From assembly GCA_030019435.1 (NCBI GenBank), contig JASEEV010000017.1:1-34738 (forward strand): a stretch of DNA of 34,738 bases, written 5' to 3'. Numbering within the stretch: position 1 is the stretch's first letter; each line of letters begins with the position of its first letter. The position numbers were made by a program, and so were the translations under genes. The stretch is from Methanocellales archaeon (lineage in GTDB: Archaea; Halobacteriota; UBA148). This document shows positions 1 to 7,753 of this stretch, one piece after another. The notes beneath the pieces are model-generated. The model worked only from the letters and a program-made list of their open reading frames with translations, ran no database searches and had not been told where the DNA came from.

Positions 1-1
1 A

Positions 2-316
2 ATTATTGCCTGTGGCGTCTCTCCCAAGGCATTGCTCATAACAATGACGGGTCCCTATACAGGGCTTGGTCTGATCCTTGTGGAGGTGGAGAGAGCAGTT
101 GAAAAGATAAAGGAGTGGGGCACAGCCATGCAGATCCGTTCAGGGATCGGATTCTTGAAATGGCTGGGAGGGTCTGCATGTGCTGAGTTCATGATAGGAC
201 TGTTCTTTGCTGCGGTTGCCATCTCCTTCGGCATCGCTGTACATTGGCACTATTTCCCCTTTATAATTGTTGGGCTGTTGATAGCGTTGCATGGCTACTA
301 CAGGGAGTTTGGGTGA
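2..316 (+). CDS. Unidentified membrane protein, 3' part only
   Basis: The reading frame is open from the window edge to a TGA at 314-316, so the true start probably lies outside; internal TTG at 32 and ATG at 44 are possible starts without a clear ribosome binding site. The visible 104 residues contain a short amphipathic stretch and then two hydrophobic segments near the C-terminus, separated by a histidine-rich turn (HWHYF), followed by a short charged tail. This suggests a C-terminal membrane hairpin. I do not recognise the family. It converges on the helicase gene with only about 27 bases between the two stop codons. The frame could be fortuitous, but the paired hydrophobic segments make a real protein likely. 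Confidence 0.5.
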   Translation: MIACGVSPKALLITMTGPYTGLGLILVEVERAVEKIKEWGTAMQIRSGIGFLKWLGGSACAEFMIGLFFAAVAISFGIAVHWHYFPFIIVGLLIALHGYYREFG

Positions 317-343
317 GGAAATTTTACAGCTTATCCAAAATCT

Positions 344-3130
344 CTAATCATGCCAGAACCTCTTGGTTTTAACATAGCTTCTCTCTGCCCTCATGATATC
401 CCTGTAAAACTCCTCTTCATCTTCTCTTAGCCTGCGAATCACCCTGGATGCGCTCTCAGGACCCAACCCACGAGATGCTAACGCAATGACCGCAGTTTTT
501 CCATGCGACAACACGAGATTTGCGTTTCTGTATACCCTCTGCACGCGTTTTTTGTCCTCTTGGGACCTGATCTTATCAGAGCGCTTGGTGATTTTTATCT
601 CATCTTTCTCCCAGGGTTTTAGTGCAGCTATCATCCTTGAGCCGCAGAGCGGGCAACTTGGGCGAAGAGGTACTTGTTTGACCTTACGCTGAGAACGCCA
701 TTTTTTACAGCTGACGCAGAAAAGAATAACCCTGTCGTTCATGATCCGTTCCTTTAGCGCAAGTACGATCGATCGATCGGCTTTTTCTGGGGCTATCAGT
801 TCCTTGCCGGACGGTCTCTGCGAGAGTCCAATCGGGCTAATTCCAGATGTAACAAGCTCTATTTCACCAGAATGCATCTTTTCCAAGACCTCTCTTGCCC
901 TAGGAATGTTTAGTTTGTCATGGAGGATCTCTTTCATCGCAGCATCATACATGGGCGTGCCGATGAAAACATCAAGCAGTCTGTTGTTAAGGGACTCGTA
1001 ATCCGTGTCGCGACTCAAAACTCCAAACTTTCTTGCGACATGGACCATCTTCCATTTGAACAGAGAGGTGTTCTTAAGTGTCATCTCGATGATCGGCTCG
1101 ATGTACTCTGGTTTTATGCCAAGAATCAGATCACGTATTTGTTTTGCAGAAAGTTCTCTTGGTAACTCAAGTTCGATTCGGTATGGATCGATTTCCATTG
1201 CCACACTACTGCCAAAGCGTGCCGTTAGCAATGAGACGATCACTCGCCCCAGCGTCTCGTTCACCTTGTGTCCAAAGCAGGCGTTGATGATGATCTGCCT
1301 ATGTTCACCCTCGATGACCACCCTATGATCCGTCGGAACTGGGTAGTTACCCTTGATTTGTTCTTGGACGAGCTTTATCACCTTTTCAGCAGTGCTAGCA
1401 TCAGTAGGATAAGTCTTCATGAGCTCCTCGGCATCCTTTTCTAGCATTGAAGCCACCCTAGCTCGGATACGCCCAACCTCTTGCGCCACCTCATATGGAA
1501 CGGGAATTTCCTCTCCGATCCAGGAGGGAATCTCTCCACTTGGCGTTTCAACTGGCTCCACTTTTATCCTGTGTTCATTCATCTCAACGATCCGCCACAT
1601 ATCTCCCTTCGTGATGAAAGTCGCCCCAAGAGAGGCGAAGTTGACCACAAATGCCTCATCCAGAGTCCCGACAAAGCGCCCCCCAACGATGTCATATATG
1701 TCATAGCGCCTCTCTTCTGGGATCATGGATAGATTCTCATAGAAATAATGCAGTGTTTTGCGCTTTTGCCCTATGCTCTTCTCATCAAACCAGATAAGTC
1801 GTTGCTCGCTTAACTGATGAATGATGCGAAGCAATAGTTCACGTGTTGTTTTCCTGAAAGGATAGGCTCGACGTATTATGGAGAGAATTTTTTCGATGCA
1901 GACATCTCCAGATTGGAGAACCATTCCGCAAATCTGGTTCGCAAGAACGTCGCCCGCATCATGGAGCTCTGTTGATTCGATTTCATCGTCATAAGCCCTG
2001 CGTACTATTGCCCATGCCTCCGCAATGTCATCTGGGTGGATGGCGACGATCGTTCCCTTCGAAGTCTCACCTACCTTGTGCCCAGCCCTGCCTACCCTTT
2101 GCAATAAGCGAGTCACCTGCTTTGGTGACGCATACTGGATCACATGATCGATCTTGCCTATGTCGATGCCCAGTTCCATCGATGACGTGCAGATCAACGC
2201 CTCTAGGTCGCCACGCTTAAATGCATCCTCTGCATCAATTCTCGCCTCTTTTGACAGAGAGCTATGGTGCACGCCTATGTTAGCACCAAGCAGACGAAAT
2301 CGTGAGCCAAGTGCTTCCGCTGACTGACGTGTGTTCACGAAGATCAACGTGGATTTATGTCTCTCGACAAGTGCGCCCATGTATCTTAGATGGGCTACCA
2401 TCTCTGCATCGCACATCATCCTTTTCGCCTCTTTTATGTCCTCTGGCGACGCACTCGGGCTGATCACTTTGAAGTCGAGCAATTTTGATATCGAAACCTC
2501 AACGATTTCTGCGTCCCTCCCCGTCCCAACTAAAAATTTTGCCACCTTCTGTGGGGTCCCAACCGTTGCAGATAGTCCTATCCGCTGGAATTCTCCCGCG
2601 ACTTCAACCAGTCGTTCCAATCCTATTGAGAGCTGGGCACCCCTTTTGGAGCTAGCCATTTCATGGACCTCGTCCACGACGACATATGACACATCCGCCA
2701 AGTTCTCCCGCAGTCTTCTCCCCGTCAACATCGCTTGCAATGTCTCTGGTGTCGTGATCAGCATGTCTGGGGGATGTATCGCCTGTCTCCTTCTCTCAGA
2801 GCTGGAGGTGTCTCCATGTCGGACAGAAATGTCAATGCCGAGCCTAGTGCTCCACCACTCCATTCTCCTGAGCATGTCCCTGTTCAATGCTCTGAGCGGA
2901 GTGATATATAATGCAGAGATTCCCTTGCTCTCCCTCCGAAGCAGATGGTGGAAAATCGGTAGCACCGCCGATTCAGTCTTACCAGAACCCGTGGGTGCGA
3001 TGAGAAGGACGTTCTCACCTCTCAGTACTAGAGGAATGGTCCGCTCCTGCGGCTCAGTGGGCCCTAAAAAACCTCTTTCCCTAAGTGCCTCTTGAATTCT
3101 TGTGTCCAGATAATCAAATGCTGTCGTCAT
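344..3130 (-). CDS. lhr: Lhr-type DEAD/DEAH-box helicase (superfamily 2)
   Basis: ATP-dependent nucleic-acid helicase of the Lhr group, expected to act in DNA repair or recombination. Visible motifs are Walker A (APTGSGKTE, residues 45-53), the motif II box DEVH (153-156), motif III SAT (187-189) and motif VI (QRVGRAGH, about 344-351). A long middle part resembles the winged-helix and Lhr-specific domains. Near the C-terminus four cysteines in two CxxC pairs (805/808 and 826/829) form a likely zinc ribbon. At 928 residues it is full length for archaeal Lhr-like proteins. The ATG at 3130 overlaps the TGA of the upstream flavoprotein gene (ATGA), so it is translationally coupled and is the last gene of a four-gene minus-strand operon that begins with an RPA-associated protein. 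That context supports a DNA-repair role. The exact Lhr subgroup is not determined. Confidence 0.9.
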   Translation of the reverse strand: MTTAFDYLDTRIQEALRERGFLGPTEPQERTIPLVLRGENVLLIAPTGSGKTESAVLPIFHHLLRRESKGISALYITPLRALNRDMLRRMEWWSTRLGIDISVRHGDTSSSERRRQAIHPPDMLITTPETLQAMLTGRRLRENLADVSYVVVDEVHEMASSKRGAQLSIGLERLVEVAGEFQRIGLSATVGTPQKVAKFLVGTGRDAEIVEVSISKLLDFKVISPSASPEDIKEAKRMMCDAEMVAHLRYMGALVERHKSTLIFVNTRQSAEALGSRFRLLGANIGVHHSSLSKEARIDAEDAFKRGDLEALICTSSMELGIDIGKIDHVIQYASPKQVTRLLQRVGRAGHKVGETSKGTIVAIHPDDIAEAWAIVRRAYDDEIESTELHDAGDVLANQICGMVLQSGDVCIEKILSIIRRAYPFRKTTRELLLRIIHQLSEQRLIWFDEKSIGQKRKTLHYFYENLSMIPEERRYDIYDIVGGRFVGTLDEAFVVNFASLGATFITKGDMWRIVEMNEHRIKVEPVETPSGEIPSWIGEEIPVPYEVAQEVGRIRARVASMLEKDAEELMKTYPTDASTAEKVIKLVQEQIKGNYPVPTDHRVVIEGEHRQIIINACFGHKVNETLGRVIVSLLTARFGSSVAMEIDPYRIELELPRELSAKQIRDLILGIKPEYIEPIIEMTLKNTSLFKWKMVHVARKFGVLSRDTDYESLNNRLLDVFIGTPMYDAAMKEILHDKLNIPRAREVLEKMHSGEIELVTSGISPIGLSQRPSGKELIAPEKADRSIVLALKERIMNDRVILFCVSCKKWRSQRKVKQVPLRPSCPLCGSRMIAALKPWEKDEIKITKRSDKIRSQEDKKRVQRVYRNANLVLSHGKTAVIALASRGLGPESASRVIRRLREDEEEFYRDIMRAERSYVKTKRFWHD

Positions 3131-4191
3131 ATCGTTCGCAACATGATCGTTCTGATAAGCAAACTTGGTCTTGTCAGCATTGTTCTATAGAGCCTGTATG
3201 GGCTGTCAAGCGTCTCGAAGCTTATATCTAATTTCTCAAGCCCATCACAAAACATTTGATACCGATTTTCCCTTATGTTTCGCATTAACCGACCGACGTA
3301 CAGTCGACCACCGATCTTTGACATCACCATGTCCCTGTATCCATCGATGCTATGCTTAAGGATACATCTAGCTGCGATCCTCCCGCTTATGATCGCGTTG
3401 TTCATCCCCTCTGCCGTAAATGAATTGGCTAATCCTGCGGCATCTCCAACCAAGAGAATGTTATCATAGGTGAATCTTTTCAGGGGCTTACATGGAATAT
3501 TGCCTCCTGTCTTGTTGATGATGTTCCCTTCAATATTTTCCATTTCTAAGATCCTTTTTAACTCAGCATGTAGATCGCCGGAGTCAACCCATCCAATGCC
3601 AACGTTCGCTTTTTTCGGTGACTTAGGAAAGATCCAGTAATATCCAATATAGTGCGGTTCGTATCCCATCACTATTGTCTTGCCCTCATAGTATTCTGAA
3701 AAATCATCTTCTATCGTGTATTGGAGTGCCTTCCTCACGTCTTCATATTTAAATCCATATTCTTTCGATGTCTGGGAATAGCAGCCACTAGCATCTATGA
3801 TGTATTCTGATTCCCTTTTCAGCTCTCTGACGGTGGCTCTTCTGCCTGTCTGTATGTCGACGCCAAGTTTTTCGCATCGGTTTGCGAGCAACTGCTCATA
3901 TTTCGGCCGGTCAATTATCCACATTCGCTCTTTTTCAGATGAGATCGTCCTATCCTTTCTAACTCCGTTCTGCCATGTCCGAACGATGCAGCTATGAATG
4001 GTGCAATCTATGACCTTTCTCGGTGGCACCTCGAGCTCATAAGCAGCTAGATATCCTTCAGCACATTGGAGTGGATGGCCTATCTCCTCATGCGTCTCAT
4101 AGATGGTAACATCGTAGCCATCGTTTTCTTTCAGTGCAAGAGCAGAGCTAAGACCGCCGACACTTCCACCAATTATCGATATATGCATCAT
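3127..4191 (-). CDS. Geranylgeranyl-reductase-like FAD-dependent oxidoreductase
   Basis: FAD-dependent oxidoreductase of 354 residues, similar to digeranylgeranylglycerophospholipid reductases, which saturate the isoprenoid chains of archaeal lipids. The N-terminus carries the dinucleotide-binding glycine motif (IIGGSVGG, residues 6-13). The second FAD motif, VGDAAG followed by an EGMNNAI stretch, lies in the C-terminal half and is characteristic of this family. The ATG at 4191 overlaps the stop of the phosphoesterase gene as ATGA; a second ATG at 4188 is also possible. The gene sits between DNA-metabolism genes, so its exact substrate (lipid, quinone or another polyprenyl compound) cannot be deduced from context. 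The family call is firm, but a role in membrane lipid saturation is inference only. Confidence 0.8.
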   Translation of the reverse strand: MMHISIIGGSVGGLSSALALKENDGYDVTIYETHEEIGHPLQCAEGYLAAYELEVPPRKVIDCTIHSCIVRTWQNGVRKDRTISSEKERMWIIDRPKYEQLLANRCEKLGVDIQTGRRATVRELKRESEYIIDASGCYSQTSKEYGFKYEDVRKALQYTIEDDFSEYYEGKTIVMGYEPHYIGYYWIFPKSPKKANVGIGWVDSGDLHAELKRILEMENIEGNIINKTGGNIPCKPLKRFTYDNILLVGDAAGLANSFTAEGMNNAIISGRIAARCILKHSIDGYRDMVMSKIGGRLYVGRLMRNIRENRYQMFCDGLEKLDISFETLDSPYRLYRTMLTRPSLLIRTIMLRTI

Positions 4192-4961
4192 CTCAGCCTT
4201 CTCAGATCTCTGATCTTCCCAATGTGCGTTCCGTCCAGCAAGTATGCCTCTGCGCTTTCTAATTTGATTGCTCCAGAGGTGGAAACCGGTCCCAGTAAAT
4301 CCTCATGTGATGCCTCATTAAAAGGTATTCCGCCGCAAAGTTCATTAAACGCTGGCATTATCGTCACGCACTGTGAGATCTCTTTGTTAGCAAGAGAGTA
4401 GCGCTGTCGTACGACGTTCTCATCAAAATGCGTTCTGATCCATGCTGGCACGATGCTCACATAGCCCAGTGGGTCTGTAAACCGCACTGCGGGATGATTG
4501 TGTGCCATCACAACGTGTTTTGCGGAGATGAGTTTGGCAGATGGCCAAGCATGCCCATGAAAATATCCTATGTCATCTCTAAGAATCCCTCTTGAACTAT
4601 GGAGTGTGATATCAGCGCCCTTGGGGATCAAAAAATCTATGCCACCGTCATGGTTTCCAGGAACTATGTCGATTGGTGCATGTTTTGCCAATTCCCCCAA
4701 GAACCTTGGAACATCGTCTTGCTCTTGATATGAAATCAGGGGGACGTTGTGCTTCACATCTCCGAGCAAGAGGAGTCGATCAGGATCCGTTTTTTCAATA
4801 TAACCGATTAGTCTAGCCAGTTGTTTCTGGGTTTGGCTTGGAATCCTAATTCCACTTTTATAGAGGTCATACTCGATTCCCAGGTGGAGGTCTGCAATGA
4901 CCAACGTTTTCACGTCATTTTTCACGACCAAGACAGGCGTATCTAGAATTGGCTTCATCAT
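4188..4961 (-). CDS. Calcineurin-type metallophosphoesterase (COG1407-like, Rpe-like)
   Basis: Predicted two-metal phosphoesterase of 257 residues. The metal-binding motifs are in order near the N-terminus: DLHLG, then GDVKHN, then GNHDGG; a GHAWP histidine and a later MAHNHP histidine complete the site. The frame is open upstream to an ATG at 4997, but the ATG at 4961 overlaps the stop codon of the upstream RPA-associated gene (ATGA), as elsewhere in this operon, so I use 4961. In Haloferax an orthologous phosphoesterase gene (rpe) is cotranscribed with RPA and an RPA-associated protein; here the RPA-associated gene is directly upstream. A role in DNA metabolism is therefore likely. The substrate is unknown. 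Confidence 0.82.
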   Translation of the reverse strand: MMKPILDTPVLVVKNDVKTLVIADLHLGIEYDLYKSGIRIPSQTQKQLARLIGYIEKTDPDRLLLLGDVKHNVPLISYQEQDDVPRFLGELAKHAPIDIVPGNHDGGIDFLIPKGADITLHSSRGILRDDIGYFHGHAWPSAKLISAKHVVMAHNHPAVRFTDPLGYVSIVPAWIRTHFDENVVRQRYSLANKEISQCVTIMPAFNELCGGIPFNEASHEDLLGPVSTSGAIKLESAEAYLLDGTHIGKIRDLRRLR

Positions 4962-5785
4962 ACTTTCTTCAAAACACCGATTTTGGGCTCGTAGCATCGC
5001 CCCTCACCCATGAGTTCTCTCACGGCATCCTCGATCATCGTCTCGGACAACCCGGATCCCAGGGCAGCATCAATTACATCCGAGTAACTGACACCGTCCC
5101 CTAGGTCCAATTTTTCTAGTAAACCGAACACGATCTCCTTTGGTTCTGGGGCGGGTTTTTCAACTTCGGGCAAAATGCTCTTCACCGCATCCACGACCAC
5201 TTTTGCAAATCGATCAAGGTATTCTTCTGTAATGGGATAGTGAGCAAGCGCTCTCATCACCCCATCTGCCAGCCATTCACCTACATTTTCACCCAAGTGT
5301 ACACGTAGCTCATCACCCTCCAAACCAGATGAAAGTGCCAGTCGCATTGCATTTATTCGCTCCATGCTTCGTTCTGCTGTGTTCAGGATCCATCGATCTC
5401 TAACGTCCATGCTAGCGAGGTTGATCTCCTCTGGGCGTATGGAGGCGTAGATCGTCCCTTCCTGCTCATAGATCCTGGCCTTTCCAACAACTGCTACTAT
5501 GCTTGGGACTTGAAGATCAGAAAGGAGTGTCACCGCCTCTGGTTGATATTGTCCAGCATAGATCGAGAATGAACCCGTGGGATCTGCAATGCGCGCACGC
5601 CATAGCTCTTCTCCTATCTCCTCGACTTCAGTAGCTACACCTACCACAAATAATCGATTACATTTCGCTCCAGTGGGTGTGATGACATAGTTAGGCGCTC
5701 TGTCGTCTCCTTCACTATACTGGAGATCCGCTTGGTTAAATTCCTCTGCAAAAATCCTCCATGCCAATTCTCTTTCAGCAAACAT
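4958..5785 (-). CDS. RPA-associated OB-fold protein (COG3390-like, RPAP)
   Basis: Protein of 275 residues resembling the archaeal RPA-associated proteins, partners of the single-stranded-DNA-binding protein RPA in euryarchaea. The first 150 residues read as an OB fold (alternating beta segments around VVGVATEVEEIGEE, ARIADPTGSFSIYAGQY and IVAVVGKARIYE). The last 60 residues are helical and look like a winged helix. This is the first gene of the minus-strand operon and is followed by the phosphoesterase with an ATGA overlap, the same order as rpap-rpe in haloarchaea. No RPA gene itself is present within the window. It is divergent from the glycosylase gene with 41 bases between starts, so the promoters of the two units must overlap. 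Confidence 0.82.
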   Translation of the reverse strand: MFAERELAWRIFAEEFNQADLQYSEGDDRAPNYVITPTGAKCNRLFVVGVATEVEEIGEELWRARIADPTGSFSIYAGQYQPEAVTLLSDLQVPSIVAVVGKARIYEQEGTIYASIRPEEINLASMDVRDRWILNTAERSMERINAMRLALSSGLEGDELRVHLGENVGEWLADGVMRALAHYPITEEYLDRFAKVVVDAVKSILPEVEKPAPEPKEIVFGLLEKLDLGDGVSYSDVIDAALGSGLSETMIEDAVRELMGEGRCYEPKIGVLKKV

Positions 5786-5826
5786 TCCAAATGTTAATGG
5801 TTCAAAAGCGATAAAAAGTCATCGGA

Positions 5827-6648
5827 ATGAAAACATATCAAATACCTGTCCCGACTTTCGATCTTGACCATACGTTGCGATGTGGTCAAGTTTTCAGATG
5901 GCGGGAAAATAAAGATGGATGGATCGGCATCGTAGATAATTCAGTAATCAAGGCGAAACAGGAAGGGGATGTTTTGATCGTCGAGTCCGATCTTGCTACA
6001 GAGGACATCATGAATTACTTTAGGCTGAATGATGATTTGGATGATATCTATAAACACATAAGCAAGGATGATGTGATAAACGAGGCTATCGCTAGATACT
6101 GGGGTATGCGATTGATTAGGCAGGAGCCATGGGAATGTCTGATCTCTTACCTCTGTTCCATCAACAATAGAATACCACAAATTGAACGCATGATCCAAAA
6201 TTTGAGCATGGTTTTTGGTACGAACCTCAATAGCTTCTATGGCTTCCCGAGTCCAGAGCAACTATCCAAGGCAACTCATGATCAGTTGAAAAAATGTAAG
6301 CTGGGGTTCAGGGGAAATTGGATCTTGGATGTAGCCAGGAAAGTGTGTAGAGAAGAGTTGCAATTAGAGAAGTTAAAGAATATGGATTATCAAAGTGCAA
6401 AGAGAGAATTACTAAAAGTTAATGGCGTGGGGGATAAAGTTGCTGACTGCGTTCTTTTATATTCTCTGGACAAACTAGAAGCATTCCCCGTTGATGTTCA
6501 TATAAGAAGGGTTGTACAACGGGAGTATTTAAGGAATGAAAGGGCATCGGACACAAAAATTAGGGAATGGGCAGAGAGATATTTTGGCAAATATGCTGGA
6601 TATGCGCAGCAGTATTTATTCTACTATGAACGCCCCAAGGAGATGTGA
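5827..6648 (+). CDS. ogg: 8-oxoguanine DNA glycosylase/AP lyase (OGG1 type)
   Basis: Base-excision-repair enzyme that removes 8-oxoguanine and nicks the backbone. The N-terminal domain begins with FDLDHTLRCGQVFRW (residues 11-25), typical of OGG1 rather than of archaeal AGOG enzymes. The segment QEPWECLISYLCS (about 99-111) matches the conserved start of the glycosylase domain. The helix-hairpin-helix carries the catalytic lysine in VNGVGDKVADC (Lys204), followed by the essential aspartate in PVDVH (Asp223). At 273 residues it is a typical length. The start is the first ATG after the 41-base divergent spacer. One base separates it from the next gene, so the two are cotranscribed. The neighbouring RPA-associated operon on the other strand is also repair-related. 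Confidence 0.92.
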   Translation: MKTYQIPVPTFDLDHTLRCGQVFRWRENKDGWIGIVDNSVIKAKQEGDVLIVESDLATEDIMNYFRLNDDLDDIYKHISKDDVINEAIARYWGMRLIRQEPWECLISYLCSINNRIPQIERMIQNLSMVFGTNLNSFYGFPSPEQLSKATHDQLKKCKLGFRGNWILDVARKVCREELQLEKLKNMDYQSAKRELLKVNGVGDKVADCVLLYSLDKLEAFPVDVHIRRVVQREYLRNERASDTKIREWAERYFGKYAGYAQQYLFYYERPKEM

Positions 6649-6649
6649 A

Positions 6650-7285
6650 ATGAAATCCAGACCATTCGTATTCATCAATGCAGCGATGAGCGCAGACGGA
6701 AAGATCTCCACATATGAGCGAAGGCAGACGCGAATTTCCGGACAGAGGGATCTTGAACGTGTAGACCAGCTTAGGGCAAGCGCAGATGGGATCATGGTCG
6801 GCATAGGCACAGTTTTGGCAGATAACCCTAGTTTAACCGTGAAGTCAGGAGAAAAAAATCCGATTCGAATAGTTGTGGACAGCATGGCGAGGACGCCTGT
6901 TGATGCGGAAGTCATCTCCAGAAAAGGTCATGCGATCATCGCTGTGTCCAAATCCGCTCCGTGCGAAAGAGTAAATGCGTTGAGAGAGAAGGCAGACATC
7001 ATCGTTGCTGGCGATGAACGCGTTTCTTTACCAGAATTGCTCAGCGAACTAAAAAAGAAAGGAATCAATCGGTTGATGGTTGAAGGCGGCGCAACGCTCA
7101 ACTGGAGCCTAATCTCCGAGGGACTGGTCGATGAGATTTATGTTTATATCGGGAATATGATTATTGGCGGCAAGGATGCGCCGACACTTGTAGAGGGGGT
7201 GGGATTCGTCGATCCAATGAAATTGAAGTTATTGAGCGTTGAGAGAATGGATGAGGGTGTTTTAGTCAAATGGTGCGTGTTTTGA
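6650..7285 (+). CDS. arfC: 2,5-diamino-6-ribosylamino-pyrimidinone phosphate reductase (RibD C-terminal family)
   Basis: NADPH-dependent reductase of 211 residues. In archaea this family reduces the ribose side chain of the pyrimidine intermediate in riboflavin (and hence F420) biosynthesis. Recognisable motifs are the N-terminal NAAMSADGKIS, GIGTVLADNPSLTV in the middle, and VEGGATLNWSLI followed by VDEIYVY near the C-terminus, as in RibD C-terminal domains. No deaminase domain is present. The frame is open back to 6536 inside the glycosylase gene, but the ATG at 6650 follows the upstream stop by one base and is preceded by AAGGAG (about 6639-6644), so it is the better start. Cotranscription with ogg appears to be positional only. 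Confidence 0.85.
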   Translation: MKSRPFVFINAAMSADGKISTYERRQTRISGQRDLERVDQLRASADGIMVGIGTVLADNPSLTVKSGEKNPIRIVVDSMARTPVDAEVISRKGHAIIAVSKSAPCERVNALREKADIIVAGDERVSLPELLSELKKKGINRLMVEGGATLNWSLISEGLVDEIYVYIGNMIIGGKDAPTLVEGVGFVDPMKLKLLSVERMDEGVLVKWCVF

Positions 7286-7479
7286 ACCTAAGCAGGATCA
7301 AAAGTCCGCTGGATAGCTTGTATGGAAAGAGGCGACCAACAATATATCCAAGAAGTCGGAAAATCGGTGGGGTTTCGTGAACTCTCCGCACCCTCCGGGT
7401 GCTTCGGTGCTAACGCACTCGGACAACACGGTGTATGCGGTTCGCTTCGCTCATCTAAATTGTTCACTACAGCCAAACA
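7286..7479. other. Non-coding spacer with small hairpins
   Basis: No convincing gene lies here; a 67-codon minus-strand frame over it has no recognisable features. The stretch contains compact inverted repeats: GCACCC (7388-7393) with GGGTGC (7397-7402) around a three-base loop, and GTGC (7407-7410) with GCAC (7415-7418). It may be the 3' end of the arfC transcript, a terminator, or a small structured RNA. The style resembles the hairpins of the tRNA-Lys intron, but I see no shared sequence. Confidence 0.4.
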
Positions 7480-7487
7480 TTTATAAA
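7480..7487 (+). promoter_or_regulatory. TATA box of the TRAM gene
   Basis: TTTATAAA at 7480-7487. A start point about 25 bases downstream would fall near 7508-7512, at the left edge of the 20-bp palindrome, leaving a leader of about 40 nt before the TTG start. Confidence 0.6.
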
Positions 7488-7511
7488 CCACTATGGCGTC
7501 TTAAGGCTAAC

Positions 7512-7531
7512 AACATGACATATGTCATGTT
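7512..7531. promoter_or_regulatory. Perfect 20-bp palindrome, candidate operator
   Basis: Half-site AACATGACAT is followed directly by its exact reverse complement, with no spacer. It lies immediately downstream of the predicted transcription start and upstream of the ribosome binding site AGAGGTG (7536-7542) of the TRAM gene. It could be a homodimer binding site (repressor or autoregulation) or form a leader hairpin. The symmetry is seen directly; the function is inferred. Confidence 0.55.
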
Positions 7532-7548
7532 ACATAGAGGTGTAAATT

Positions 7549-7749
7549 TTGTATAGAAGAGAGCCAAGTGCCCCCGTGAAAGAAGGGGAAACGTACGACG
7601 TAAAGATAGAGGACATAGCTAGAGAAGGGGACGGAATCGCCCGCATCGAGGGATTTGTGGTATTCGTCCCTAATACGAAAGTAGGCGATGAGGTTAAGAT
7701 CAAAATTAACAAGGTCATGCATAGGTTCGCTATAGCCGAAGTGGTATAA
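7549..7749 (+). CDS. Small TRAM-domain protein
   Basis: Stand-alone TRAM domain of 66 residues, a small beta-barrel RNA-binding module found in euryarchaea, where members act as RNA chaperones. The core reads [40 protein letters not shown], which covers almost the whole TRAM fold with its conserved GDGIA turn. The start is an apparent TTG at 7549, chosen because AGAGGTG lies seven bases upstream and no in-frame ATG exists. The gene has its own TATA box and palindrome. It ends four bases before the convergent end of the beta-CASP ribonuclease gene. Confidence 0.88.
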   Translation: MYRREPSAPVKEGETYDVKIEDIAREGDGIARIEGFVVFVPNTKVGDEVKIKINKVMHRFAIAEVV

Positions 7750-7753
7750 ACAC

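Noticed and set aside
2331-3095. 254-codon plus-strand frame
   Set aside because: It is antisense to the helicase, whose motifs are unambiguous; the antisense product has low-complexity serine-rich composition and no family features.
4962-4997. Upstream ATG at 4997 as start of the phosphoesterase
   Set aside because: It would overlap the upstream gene by 40 bases; the ATGA overlap at 4961 fits the rest of the operon.
7288-7491. 67-codon minus-strand frame in the hairpin spacer
   Set aside because: Composition follows the palindromes (Pro, Ser, Cys rich), no ribosome binding site.
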